Assembly: GCF_000192745.1 (NCBI RefSeq)
Contig: NC_015259.1
Span: 2,433,001 to 2,497,000, forward strand
DNA: 64,000 nt
Source of the DNA: Polymorphum gilvum SL003B-26A1
GTDB taxonomy: Bacteria > Pseudomonadota > Alphaproteobacteria > Rhizobiales > Stappiaceae
Direction of reading: 5' to 3'
A model generated the notes under the pieces. That model had not been told where the DNA came from, did not search any database, and was given only the letters and a program-made list of their open reading frames with translations. The number at the start of each line of letters is the position of its first letter. Within the stretch, counting starts at the first letter, position 1. Shown one piece after another: positions 50,000-58,918 of the stretch. The translations under genes were made by a program, and so were the position numbers.

Positions 50000-50021
50000 G
50001 CCGGCGAAAATCGTCGCCGGC
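50000..50021 (-). terminator. Hairpin downstream of the AraC-amidase fusion gene
   Basis: Perfect 8-bp inverted repeat GCCGGCGA / TCGCCGGC with a 6-base loop, 26 bp behind the stop of the fusion gene. No T-run on the minus strand, so it may be a structured 3' end rather than a strong intrinsic terminator. Confidence 0.45.
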
Positions 50022-50046
50022 TCCTCGATCGGCGGCAGGCACGGCC

Positions 50047-52368
50047 TCACGCGCGGCCGGCGAAGATCTCCTTCCGGATGACCGCATGAACACCCCAGTT
50101 GCCGTCGGCGACCTGGGTGATGCTGAAGTCGACGGCGACCGACATCAGCGACACCGCCTCGTCCTCGTCCAGCCGGTAGCGATCCATCAGAAACTTGCGC
50201 GTGGTGCGGAAGGCGCTGCGCAGGGCGAGATCGACGGACGACTTGCGGTAGATTTCCGATTGCGCGTTGCGTCCCAGTTCCTTCAGGTAGTTCTGGTAGC
50301 TGAAGCCGTGCAGCACCCAGGCCTGCGGCGTCTCCACCAGCGGATAGGTCAGCCCGTCCAGGAACGGCCTTTCCGCCAGGCTGTCGCGCTTGTGCAGGGC
50401 GAGGCGGAAATCGCCGGTCAGGGAGCATTCCAGCGCCGTGCCGTTGATCTCGCCGTCGCCCTGGGCAAGATGCGGGTCGCCCACCGACAGCAGGGCGCCG
50501 GGGACCGCCACGGGCAGGTAGATCCTCGCACCCTTGCCGGCACGCCAGTTGTCGACATTGCCGCCGAAATAGCCGGGCGGGATCGAATCGACCATGTCGG
50601 CCTCGCGCGGAGCGACGCCGATGAAGCCGAAATGCGGCCGGATCGGCACGACGACGTCGCGCAGCACCCCGTGCCGGTGCTCGACCGTCGCGTGATCGAC
50701 CGGCACGCCCGGATAGTCCATGATCTCGTGGCACACGCCGAACGGATCGGTCTGCGGCGTCCAGCGGTAGCTGTAGAGCGCGCGGGCGACCGCCTGCTTG
50801 GCGTCCAGTTCGTAGATGGTGATCACCTCGCGCGGGCGCGGCGGCTCGATCAGGTCGTGGTACTGGTAGCCCCACCAGGCGGCGGCGTTGCTGCCGAAGC
50901 AGCGCCCGGCATGGTCCGGATTGCCGCTCGGTCGCGGGCGGATGTCGAGGATCTCGATCTCCAGCACGTCGCCGGGTTCGGCGCCGCGCACATAGACCGG
51001 CCCGGTGCAGATATGCACCCCGAATCCCTCGCCTGCGCCGCGCCCGAAGATCGAGGCGTTCATCGGCCCGGCCCCACGCCGGTCGACCGACTTGCCCTGC
51101 GCCGTCCAGTGAAACACGTCCTCCGCGCCGGCGTCGCCCTTGATCATCCGGTCGTGGTCGTCGAAGGCGTGCTGCGTCAGCGTCTCGATGGTGACCAGGC
51201 TGCCCGGCTCGACGAACAGTGCCGGCGGGATCGTCCGGCTGAGATAGCCCCAATGCACCGTGTCGCGGCCGACTGCCAGGTGGTGACGGATCCCGTCCTG
51301 CGCCGGCGGTGCGGGCGCAGCGCCCGCCGGCGCACCCACGCCGGCTCCAGCGGCGGCGCGCGTCGGAGCGGAGGCGGCGACGCGCGCCTGCGGTCGCCCG
51401 CGATATGGATAGGCGGGCGCGGCCTCCGCGGCGGTCCTGCGCAGGGCGCGCGGCGACATGCCATAGGCGAGGCTGAAGGTCCGGCTGAAATGCGCCTGGT
51501 CGCGGAAGCCCCAGCGGCAGCAGATCTCGGCGATGCCGTGGTCGCGGTACTTCGGATCGACCAGGTCGGCGCGGCAGCGCTCGAGCCGGCGCTGGCGCAG
51601 GTAGTCCGAAAACGTCACGCCCTCGCGCTCGAACAGCCGCTGGGCATAACGCTGGGACAGGTTCTCCTGCGCCGCGATATCGGCGAGCGACAGGTCCGGC
51701 GCCGACAGGCGGGCCTCGATCGCCGTGCAGACGCGGCGGAAATGCGCCGCCTGCACCTGGGTCGTCTCGTCGCCAGCCGACTTGCTCTCGATCGCCAGGG
51801 CCGCGCCGACCAGTTCGGTCACGGCAATCTCGATGCCGCCAAGCTCGTCGTCGCCGAGCAGATCGAAGCGACCGGCCAGCGCGTTCATGACCGGCCGGAC
51901 CGCCGCCGCCGACACGGACGCGCCGAGGACAACCGGCAGGCGGACCCGCCCGTGGCCGAGGCGCGCCAGCAGGCGCGCGCGCGGCAGCTCCAGCGCCAGC
52001 AGCTGGAAGTCGCCGCGCAGGTCCATGCTCCAGTCCGCAGCCATGTCGCACACCGACAGGTCGCCGTCGGCGAACTCCAGCTCGCGCCGGTCGGCGAAGA
52101 TCTGGCCCCGTCCGGCGGCGTGGAACACGATCATCGTCGGCGCGTCGGCGCCCGCGCGCAGGCCGACGATCTTCTGCGCGCTCGCGCCGAGGCGGACAAG
52201 CCGCGCCCCCGTCGACGACGGCTTCACCGCCAGGTCGCCGGAGCGGAACGGCGATACCGCGCTCGGCCGGCTGGTCAGCGACAGACGCGCCAGCGCCTCC
52301 TGCCACGCCCGCTCGCGGTCGCCGGCAGGATAGGTGTCGACCCGGATCGTGTCTTCGGTGGCGGACAT
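50047..52368 (-). CDS. AraC-type regulator fused to an acetamidase/formamidase domain
   Basis: 773-aa single ORF with two complete modules. Residues about 30-200 form an AraC_binding_2-like (FeaR type) sensory domain; about 210-312 an AraC helix-turn-helix pair (LSLADIAAQENLSQRYAQRLFERE; IAEICCRWGFRDQAHFSRTFSLAYGMSPRALRR). A Pro/Ala/Gly-rich linker (312-360) joins an FmdA/AmdA acetamidase/formamidase domain (362-773) with VHWGYLSR, FGRGAGEGFGVHICTGPVYVRG, RPHFGFIGVAP and SVGDPHLAQGDGE (628-640). The same motifs occur in the Tat-exported amidase encoded divergently 353 bp away. No start codon with a ribosome-binding site lies in the linker, and no homopolymer, so the fusion looks genuine. No signal peptide: cytoplasmic. 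It could sense the amide with its enzyme-like domain, hydrolyse it, or both. Confidence 0.9.
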   Translation of the reverse strand: MSATEDTIRVDTYPAGDRERAWQEALARLSLTSRPSAVSPFRSGDLAVKPSSTGARLVRLGASAQKIVGLRAGADAPTMIVFHAAGRGQIFADRRELEFADGDLSVCDMAADWSMDLRGDFQLLALELPRARLLARLGHGRVRLPVVLGASVSAAAVRPVMNALAGRFDLLGDDELGGIEIAVTELVGAALAIESKSAGDETTQVQAAHFRRVCTAIEARLSAPDLSLADIAAQENLSQRYAQRLFEREGVTFSDYLRQRRLERCRADLVDPKYRDHGIAEICCRWGFRDQAHFSRTFSLAYGMSPRALRRTAAEAAPAYPYRGRPQARVAASAPTRAAAGAGVGAPAGAAPAPPAQDGIRHHLAVGRDTVHWGYLSRTIPPALFVEPGSLVTIETLTQHAFDDHDRMIKGDAGAEDVFHWTAQGKSVDRRGAGPMNASIFGRGAGEGFGVHICTGPVYVRGAEPGDVLEIEILDIRPRPSGNPDHAGRCFGSNAAAWWGYQYHDLIEPPRPREVITIYELDAKQAVARALYSYRWTPQTDPFGVCHEIMDYPGVPVDHATVEHRHGVLRDVVVPIRPHFGFIGVAPREADMVDSIPPGYFGGNVDNWRAGKGARIYLPVAVPGALLSVGDPHLAQGDGEINGTALECSLTGDFRLALHKRDSLAERPFLDGLTYPLVETPQAWVLHGFSYQNYLKELGRNAQSEIYRKSSVDLALRSAFRTTRKFLMDRYRLDEDEAVSLMSVAVDFSITQVADGNWGVHAVIRKEIFAGRA

Positions 52369-52721
52369 GCCGTCTCCCTCGCACGCGTGCGCTGCAGCGC
52401 AGCGCTTCGGCCGCCTGGTCCGGCGGCAGATATACTTTAACCCTTGGCGCCAGTATCCACGAAATCACGGTACGAACTAGATTCCAATTTGACCGTCCGC
52501 GCCCAAAAACTTGTCGTCCCGGCTAGGACGGATTCGCGCCAGCGACCGCATCTATTTTTCTATCCATATGTTATATAACGACTTTATTTCCTCTTGCGCC
52601 TCTCTCTTTAACCCGTCAGATCCGGTCTGCACCGACTCCGGCATGTTGCTGCGCTGCACATTCTCTGCAAGCCTTCGAGGCGCTCAAAGTCTTTCCCGAG
52701 CAAAACTGGAAGGAGATCAGA
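52369..52721. other. Divergent intergenic region between AraC-amidase fusion and exported amidase
   Basis: 353 bp without a gene. The middle part (52440-52620) is much less GC-rich than the surroundings, including ATATGTTATATAACG near 52566, and likely carries both promoters and AraC-type operators. No clear -35/-10 or direct-repeat pair could be assigned with confidence. The fused AraC regulator is the obvious candidate to bind here. Confidence 0.5.
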
Positions 52722-54167
52722 ATGTGTGCAGGTGATGATCATAATTGCCCGGATTTCGAGCAACACAGGCAGAAATTTCTCGAAAACCTCGGCGCCGACC
52801 GCCGGACGTTCCTGAAATCGGCGCTGCTGACGGCCGGCGGCGCCGCCGGCTTCGGCGCCTCGTCGCTGGTCGGCCCTGCCCTCGCCCAGGTCTCGGCGGC
52901 GCACCAGCCGGCGCAGCGCGCCTTCCACTACCTGCCCGCCACCGACGAGACAGTCCACTGGGGCTACTTCAGCAAGACGCTGAAGCCGAAGATCGAGATC
53001 AACTCCGGCGATCTCGTCACCATCGAGGCGCTGACCCATCACGCCGCCGACGACATGGAGCGCATGGTCAAGGGCGATCCCGGCGCGGAGAGCGTCTACC
53101 TGTGGACCAAGGACAGGAAGGGCGTGAACCGGCGCGGCGCGGGCCCCGAGGATGCCTCGCTGTTCGGCCGAGGCGCCGGCGAGGGTCTCGGCGTGCACAT
53201 CTGCACCGGCCCGGTCTACGTGCGCGGCGCCGAGCCCGGCGACGTGCTGGAGGTGCGCATCCTCGACGTCGTCCCCCGTCCCTGCGCCAATCCCGCCTTT
53301 GCCGGCAAGGCCTTCGGCAGCAACGCCGCCGCCTGGTGGGGCTTTCACTACAAGGATCTGATCACCGAGCCGAAGACACGCGAGGTGATTACCATCTACG
53401 AGATCGACGCCACCGGCGAGCGCAACTGGGCCCAGGCCGTCTACAACTTCCGCTGGACGCCGCAGACCGACCCGTTCGGCGTCGTCCACCCGACGATCGA
53501 TTACCCGGGCGTGCCGGTCGACCATTCCACCGTGGTCGAGAATCATGACGTGCTCAAGGGCATCCGGGTTCCGGTGCGGCCGCATTTCGGCGTCATAGGC
53601 CTGGCGCCGAAGGAGGCGGACATGGTCGATTCGATCCCGCCCAGCTACACCGGCGGCAACATCGACAACTGGCGCATCGGCAAGGGCGCGACCATGTACT
53701 ATCCGGTCGCGGTCGACGGCGCCCTGCTGTCGGTCGGCGATCCGCACGCCTCCCAGGGCGATTCGGAACTGTGCGGCACGGCGATCGAATGCTCGCTGAC
53801 CGGCACCTTCCAGATCATCCTGCACAAGAAGGCCGACCTGCCCGGCACTGCCCTCGAAGGCCTGGAGCATCCCATGCTGGAGACGCAGAACGAGTGGCTC
53901 GTGCACGGCTTCAGCTACGCCAACTATCTGGAGGAGCTCGGCGGCGACGCCCAGTCGGCGATCTACGACAAGTCGTCGGTGGATCTCGCCCTGCGCGACG
54001 CCTTCCGCAAGATGCGCCACTTCCTGATGACCACCCAGGGCCTGACCGAGGACGAGGCGATCTCTCTGATCACCGTCAGCGCAGACTTCGGCATCACCCA
54101 GGTCGTCGACGGCAACTGGGGCGTTCACGCCATCATCCGCAAGGACATCTTCGCCGGCCGGGCCTGA
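52722..54167 (+). CDS. Tat-exported acetamidase/formamidase family protein
   Basis: 481-aa enzyme of the FmdA_AmdA family, which hydrolyses short amides to ammonia and carboxylic acid. The N-terminus carries a twin-arginine signal (DRRTFLKSALLTAGG, R27-R28) with cleavage probably after PALA (55), so the mature enzyme is periplasmic, unlike most FmdA proteins, which are cytoplasmic. Motifs: VHWGYFSKTL, FGRGAGEGLGVHICTGPVYVRG, RPHFGVIGLAPKEADMVDS, SVGDPHASQGDSELCGTAIE. The full chain aligns without gaps of note to the fused domain of the neighbouring gene, roughly two thirds identical by eye. ATG 52722 is preceded by GGAAGGAGATCAGA. No amide transporter is next to it. Confidence 0.92.
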   Translation: MCAGDDHNCPDFEQHRQKFLENLGADRRTFLKSALLTAGGAAGFGASSLVGPALAQVSAAHQPAQRAFHYLPATDETVHWGYFSKTLKPKIEINSGDLVTIEALTHHAADDMERMVKGDPGAESVYLWTKDRKGVNRRGAGPEDASLFGRGAGEGLGVHICTGPVYVRGAEPGDVLEVRILDVVPRPCANPAFAGKAFGSNAAAWWGFHYKDLITEPKTREVITIYEIDATGERNWAQAVYNFRWTPQTDPFGVVHPTIDYPGVPVDHSTVVENHDVLKGIRVPVRPHFGVIGLAPKEADMVDSIPPSYTGGNIDNWRIGKGATMYYPVAVDGALLSVGDPHASQGDSELCGTAIECSLTGTFQIILHKKADLPGTALEGLEHPMLETQNEWLVHGFSYANYLEELGGDAQSAIYDKSSVDLALRDAFRKMRHFLMTTQGLTEDEAISLITVSADFGITQVVDGNWGVHAIIRKDIFAGRA

Positions 54168-54179
54168 GCCCGGCTCGCG

Positions 54180-54205
54180 GGCCCGACGATCACCGTCGTC
54201 GGGCC
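54180..54205 (+). terminator. Hairpin terminator after the exported amidase gene
   Basis: A 10-bp perfect stem GGCCCGACGA / TCGTCGGGCC with a 6-base loop, 13 bp after the amidase stop, followed by the pyrimidine-rich TCTCCTGTCCC. The T content after the stem is low, but stem strength and position make it a likely transcription end. Confidence 0.7.
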
Positions 54206-54311
54206 TCTCCTGTCCCGTTCCGGAAAAACCGGGAAGCGGTCGTCTCGAAGGATGGGGGCGCACCGAGCCCGCCGCGCCGACTCGACCTGAGCCCTGGCGA
54301 GGAGGCGCCGG

Positions 54312-56963
54312 TCAGTTGCGACGGACGAAACAGTCGCCGCCGGCGGCCTTGAGGCTCTCGCACAGGGCGTCGGCGGCCTCCTTGGAGCCGGCCGGGATGC
54401 GCACCCGGTAGAAGGTGCCGCGGTCGTCGAGCACCGCCGCCTGGATCACCGGCGTCTGGCCGCCGAGGATCGACGGGAAGCGCCGTTGCAAGCCCTCGTA
54501 GGCCGCGCGCGCCTGGTCTTCGCTGCGCTGCGAGGTGATCTGGACCATATAGGTGCCCGGCGCCACCGACGGCCCGCTCGCCGCGGGTGCCGGCGCAACG
54601 GGGGCAGGTGCGGCCGGTGCGGCCGCCTGCGGCTGGGTGAGATTCAGCGGCGCGTTGCCGACAGGCACGGCCGGTGCGGGTGCGGCCGGTGCGGCGGCGA
54701 CACGGGTCGGTCCCTCGTCCGGCTTGCGGCGCGGCAGCACGGACGGCACGTCGGCGGTTTCGGCCGGTGCGCCATCGGCCACGAGAGCGGGCACGGCAGG
54801 CGCAAGCGCAGGCCCGGGCGCAGCGGGCGCGGGCGTGAGAGACTCAGGCGGCGCGGCGACGGTAGGTGCCGGCGCTGCCACATCCGGCTGCGCCACGGGC
54901 GCTTCCTGGACCGGTGCAGGAACCGTCTGTGGCTGAACGCGCGCAGTATCGATCGTGCGGACACCGTTCTCGGCGGGCCCCTCGTCCTCGCCGCCGGAAA
55001 TGATCGTGCCGTCCGGGCGTACGACCAGCGTGCGCACACGCTTCGGCCCGGCGACAGGCACCTCGTCGGTCGCCGCCGGGGCCGGCGCGGGCGGCAACGC
55101 GGCCGGGGCCGGCGTGTCCTGCAGCACGAGCCGCTCCTCCTGCGGCTGCGGCGTGCCGCCGACGCGGTCGTAGATCAGCTTGGACGGCCGGTCCGCACCT
55201 TCGACGGGGGTCTCGTCGGGAAAGACCTTGAGCGGTTCCTCGATGCCGGAAATCACCGGCGGCGGCCCGGAGGGCACATCGACCGAGCTGAAATCCATCA
55301 GCGCGAAGGTGGCGCCGCCGACGACCGCCAGGCCGAGCACGGCGGCAGCGGCATACAGGCCCTTGCGCGACCCTGTGCCGTGAGGTGCGGCGGACTGCTC
55401 GATCGCGGAATGCGGCGGCAGCACGCCGGCTCCGGCAAGGGTCGGATCGCTTTCGTGCATGGCGCGCGCGACCGCGTCGAGGTCGTAGCCTTCGGGCGGC
55501 GGCAGATCTTCGTCCTCGCCGATCTCGTCGGCAAAGGCGTCCTCCGGCAACGCTCCTGCAGCAGCAGGCCAGGCCATGTCGTCGATGTCCGGTTCGATCC
55601 GGCCGCGCAGCGGCGCTGCCGGCGCTCGCTCCGGCTCGGGCGTGACGCGGGCAACGGTCGGCTCGATCGATGTCGCACCGTGCTTGAAGGCCTGCTGAAC
55701 AGCTGGCCGCGCCGGGATCTGCTCGTCCTCGAACAGCGAACCGACGATGTCGTCCAGATCTGCGAAGGCATCCGCCGCCGCGCCGCGGGTCGGCTCGGTC
55801 GGATGCCGCGTTGCGACCGGCTGCTGTGCGATGTCCGGTGCCTCGTGGGGCTGGCGCGGCGCCACCGGCGCGTCCAGGTCCCAATCGTCGAAGACGGCCT
55901 CGCGGGCCGCCGGTTCGCGGTAGGACGGCTCCCGATAGGCCGGTGCTGCGTGGAGGGGCTCCTCATACGCGGTGTCCTCATACGCAGCCTCCTCGTAGGC
56001 AGGCTCCTCGTAGGTAGCCTCCTCGTAGGCAGCCTCCCGGTATGCGGGTTCCTCGTATGCGGGTTCCTCGTATGCGGGTTCCTCGTATGCGGGCTCGTCA
56101 GGGACCGTCTGGCCGGGCGCGTCTGCCGCTGCGGCAACGCCGCCGCGCGGCGCCCACCGACGGATCTCGTCATGAGCCTGCGGCGACCAGGCCGCTTTGT
56201 TCTGCTCCGCGTCAGCGCGGCGCGGAACGCCAGACACGCCTTCGTCATGATCGCCCGCGTCATAGCCGGCTTCGACATGATCGAGCTCGGCAAAGTCGGC
56301 CTCGACATAACCGGTCTCGACATAATCGGATTTGGCATGACCCACTTGGTCGTGACCGGGTTCGCCGTAAGCCTCGCCATGGGCCGGCCAGACGGATTGC
56401 GCGAGCTGGTCGTAGCCGGCTTCCCCCTGCGCCACGTCCGGTTGGGTGCGCTGCGGCTCGAACGAGGCCTGCAAGGCGCCGAGCAACTCGTCCTCGAGCT
56501 CGGCCGTCAGGCTCTGTTCCAGGTCCGCCGACAGGCTGTCGTCGAGCGACGGCGCCCGGACCGGCTGCCCGACCTGTTCATAGACCTGTTCCGGGGCCTC
56601 AGACGGCGCCTGCCAGCCGCCGAAAAGGTCCGGTGTCCGCTCGAGCGCCTTCGGCGCGGTCGCCGCCAGTTCATCCAGCGACGGCAGTTCCGGCCAGTTC
56701 GGTTCGAGGCGCTGCGCCTCGCTGCCGCCTACGAGCTCGCCGCGTCCGGCCGAAGCCGTCTCGAGAAGCTCGCTCTCTTCCAGGCCGGCGAAATAGTCGG
56801 TGGTCTGCACCCGGTCGGCCGTCTGGGCCTGACGGTTGCGGTTCACGATGCGGGCCAGCTCGACAAGGGGGTCTTCACCGCCCGACGAGTCCCCCTGATG
56901 CCGACCGGCGGCATCCGCCGGGCGATAGGGGTCGGATTTCGGATAGTCGGAGCGATGAGACAT
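54312..56963 (-). CDS. Large repeat-rich SPOR-domain membrane protein
   Basis: 883-aa acidic protein with one transmembrane helix at about 533-553 (GLYAAAAVLGLAVVGGATFALM) and a C-terminal SPOR domain (MVQITSQRSEDQARAAYEGL..., ending CFVRRN) that should bind denuded peptidoglycan at division sites. The cytoplasmic half is long and low-complexity, with pentapeptide tandem repeats EEPAY (about 288-335) and a Glu/Tyr-rich segment before them; the periplasmic linker (about 560-800) is Pro/Ala-rich. ATG 56963 (MSHRSDYPKSDPY) is chosen; a TTG six codons upstream is possible. Sits directly downstream of argS, as is common in Hyphomicrobiales. Confidence 0.85.
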   Translation of the reverse strand: MSHRSDYPKSDPYRPADAAGRHQGDSSGGEDPLVELARIVNRNRQAQTADRVQTTDYFAGLEESELLETASAGRGELVGGSEAQRLEPNWPELPSLDELAATAPKALERTPDLFGGWQAPSEAPEQVYEQVGQPVRAPSLDDSLSADLEQSLTAELEDELLGALQASFEPQRTQPDVAQGEAGYDQLAQSVWPAHGEAYGEPGHDQVGHAKSDYVETGYVEADFAELDHVEAGYDAGDHDEGVSGVPRRADAEQNKAAWSPQAHDEIRRWAPRGGVAAAADAPGQTVPDEPAYEEPAYEEPAYEEPAYREAAYEEATYEEPAYEEAAYEDTAYEEPLHAAPAYREPSYREPAAREAVFDDWDLDAPVAPRQPHEAPDIAQQPVATRHPTEPTRGAAADAFADLDDIVGSLFEDEQIPARPAVQQAFKHGATSIEPTVARVTPEPERAPAAPLRGRIEPDIDDMAWPAAAGALPEDAFADEIGEDEDLPPPEGYDLDAVARAMHESDPTLAGAGVLPPHSAIEQSAAPHGTGSRKGLYAAAAVLGLAVVGGATFALMDFSSVDVPSGPPPVISGIEEPLKVFPDETPVEGADRPSKLIYDRVGGTPQPQEERLVLQDTPAPAALPPAPAPAATDEVPVAGPKRVRTLVVRPDGTIISGGEDEGPAENGVRTIDTARVQPQTVPAPVQEAPVAQPDVAAPAPTVAAPPESLTPAPAAPGPALAPAVPALVADGAPAETADVPSVLPRRKPDEGPTRVAAAPAAPAPAVPVGNAPLNLTQPQAAAPAAPAPVAPAPAASGPSVAPGTYMVQITSQRSEDQARAAYEGLQRRFPSILGGQTPVIQAAVLDDRGTFYRVRIPAGSKEAADALCESLKAAGGDCFVRRN
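55961..56095 (-). repeat. Nine tandem 15-bp repeats inside the SPOR-protein gene
   Basis: Nine consecutive 15-bp units related to CCTCGTATGCGGGTT (plus-strand view), the last four almost identical. They keep frame and encode EPAYE-type pentapeptides. Copy number can change by slippage without frame loss. Confidence 0.9.
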
Positions 56964-57039
56964 AAGCCTGTTGTGTTCCAAACGAATGACGCCCCGCCCG
57001 GAATGCCCGTAGCGCCCCGGCCGAACGCTTCACCTTGCC

Positions 57040-58809
57040 TCAGCGCATCTCCGGCGGCGCATCCACACCCAGAACCGCAAGACCCGAAGCAAGAACCAAA
57101 GATACTGCCCGCACCAGGGCAAGACGCGCTAACGTCGATCCTGTATTTTCAGTGTTAATAAAGCGTAATTGCGGCATTTCCTTGCCACGGTTCCAGTGCG
57201 CATGCAAGGAACTCGCCAGATCGTGCAGGAAAAAGGCGATCCGGTGCGGCTCGTGCGCCTCGGCCGCCGCGTCGACCATCTTCGGCCACAGGGCCAGCTT
57301 GGCGATCAGGTCCAGTTCGCCGACGTCGCGCAGATGGGACAGGTCCGCCGCCGACAGCGCCGCATCGGACAGGTCGAGATCCGGAAGCTCCTCGCCGGCC
57401 TGGCGCAATACCGAGCAGCAGCGCGCATGGCCATACTGGACGTAGAATACCGGATTGTCCTTCGACTGTTCGGTCACCTTCTGGAAGTCGAAGTCGAGTG
57501 GCGCGTCGTTCTTGCGGAACAGCATCATGAAGCGGACAGGATCGCGGCCGACTTCCTCGACGACGTCGCGCAGGGTGATGAAGTCGCCGGAACGCTTGGA
57601 CATGCGCACCGGCTCGCCGGCACGGAACAACTTGACCAGCTGGCACAGGCGCACGATGACCGTCGCCTCGCCGCCGGAGATCGCCTTGCCGACAGCCTCC
57701 AGCCGCTTGACGTAGCCGCCGTGGTCGGCGCCCAGCACATAGACCATCTCCTCGAAACCGCGCTGGTACTTGGACAGGAAATAGGCGACGTCGGCGGCGA
57801 AATAGGTGTAGGTGCCGTCCGACTTCTTCAACGGCCGGTCGATGTCGTCGCCGAAGTCGGTGGCCCGGAACAGCGTCTGCTCGCGGTCCTCCCAGTCCTC
57901 CGGCAACTGGCCCTTGGGCGGCGGCAGCGTGCCCTCGTAGACGAGGCCGCGGCTGCGCAACCGGTCCAGCATCAGGTCGATCTGCGACGGCGTGCCGTCT
58001 GAGCGCTCGTGCAGGGTCCGCTCGGAAAAGAACACGTCGTGATGGACATTGAGCAGCTCGAGGTCGGCGCGGATCAGGTCCATCATGCCGGTGATCGCCG
58101 CGTCCTTGACGATCGGCAGCCAGCCGGCCTCGTTCATGGACAACAACGCCTGGCCGTGGGCGGCGGCCAGCGCCGCGCCGACCGGCTTCAGGTAGTCGCC
58201 CGGATAGAGCCCGGCCGGGATCTCGCCGATGTCCTCGCCGAGCGCCTCGCGGTAGCGCAGGAAGGCGCTGCGGGCCAGGGTCTCGATCTGCGAGCCGGCA
58301 TCGTTGATGTAGTATTCGCGCGTGACCTCGTAGCCGGCATAGGCGAGAAGATTCGCCAACGCGTCGCCGAACACCGCGCCGCGGGTGTGGCCGACATGCA
58401 TCGGCCCGGTCGGGTTGGCCGAGACGTATTCGACGTTGACCTTCGTCCCCGCGCCGAGGCGCGAACGGCCGAAGTCCGAGCCCTCGGTGACGGCCGCGCG
58501 CAGCACCCGCTCCCACACCGCCGGCGCCACCTTGAGGTTGATGAAACCGGGTCCGGCAACCGAGACCTCGGCGACCTCGTCGTCGCGGCCGAGCGCGGCG
58601 GCGATTTGCTCGGCCAGGTCACGCGGCTTCATCCCCAGCGGCTTGGCGAGTATCATCGCTGCGTTGGTGGCGAGGTCCCCGTGGGCCGGATCGCGGGGCG
58701 ACTCGACCGTTATGCGCGACAGGTCGAGGTCCGGACCAGCGGCGGCGACGGCCTCCAGACCGGCGACGGCGGCCTGCACGCGGGCGGTAAATTCTACAAA
58801 GATGTTCAT
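57040..58809 (-). CDS. argS: Arginyl-tRNA synthetase ArgS
   Basis: Class I aminoacyl-tRNA synthetase charging tRNA-Arg (589 aa, typical). N-terminal additional domain Add-1 ([15 protein letters not shown]...[15 protein letters not shown]), the HIGH-type motif in [22 protein letters not shown], the KMSKS-type RMSKRSGDF loop, and the C-terminal DALR anticodon-binding domain ([23 protein letters not shown]). Lies between dgt and the SPOR protein gene, same strand, a conserved order in Hyphomicrobiales. Confidence 0.96.
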   Translation of the reverse strand: MNIFVEFTARVQAAVAGLEAVAAAGPDLDLSRITVESPRDPAHGDLATNAAMILAKPLGMKPRDLAEQIAAALGRDDEVAEVSVAGPGFINLKVAPAVWERVLRAAVTEGSDFGRSRLGAGTKVNVEYVSANPTGPMHVGHTRGAVFGDALANLLAYAGYEVTREYYINDAGSQIETLARSAFLRYREALGEDIGEIPAGLYPGDYLKPVGAALAAAHGQALLSMNEAGWLPIVKDAAITGMMDLIRADLELLNVHHDVFFSERTLHERSDGTPSQIDLMLDRLRSRGLVYEGTLPPPKGQLPEDWEDREQTLFRATDFGDDIDRPLKKSDGTYTYFAADVAYFLSKYQRGFEEMVYVLGADHGGYVKRLEAVGKAISGGEATVIVRLCQLVKLFRAGEPVRMSKRSGDFITLRDVVEEVGRDPVRFMMLFRKNDAPLDFDFQKVTEQSKDNPVFYVQYGHARCCSVLRQAGEELPDLDLSDAALSAADLSHLRDVGELDLIAKLALWPKMVDAAAEAHEPHRIAFFLHDLASSLHAHWNRGKEMPQLRFINTENTGSTLARLALVRAVSLVLASGLAVLGVDAPPEMR

Positions 58810-58846
58810 CGGTCGGCCAACTCAAACGGTGGAACGGACGCCCGGC

Positions 58847-58879
58847 GGGTTTCCGGTGGGTTTCCGGTGGGTTTCCGGC
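58847..58879. repeat. Triplicated 11-bp direct repeat between dgt and argS
   Basis: Three head-to-tail copies of GGGTTTCCGGT (last copy ends C) in the 109-bp gap upstream of argS. They contain no start or stop features; a regulatory role is not shown. Confidence 0.9.
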
Positions 58880-58918
58880 GCGAAGCCGGACACTCTCAGG
58901 ACTTCATGACGGGCGGGC

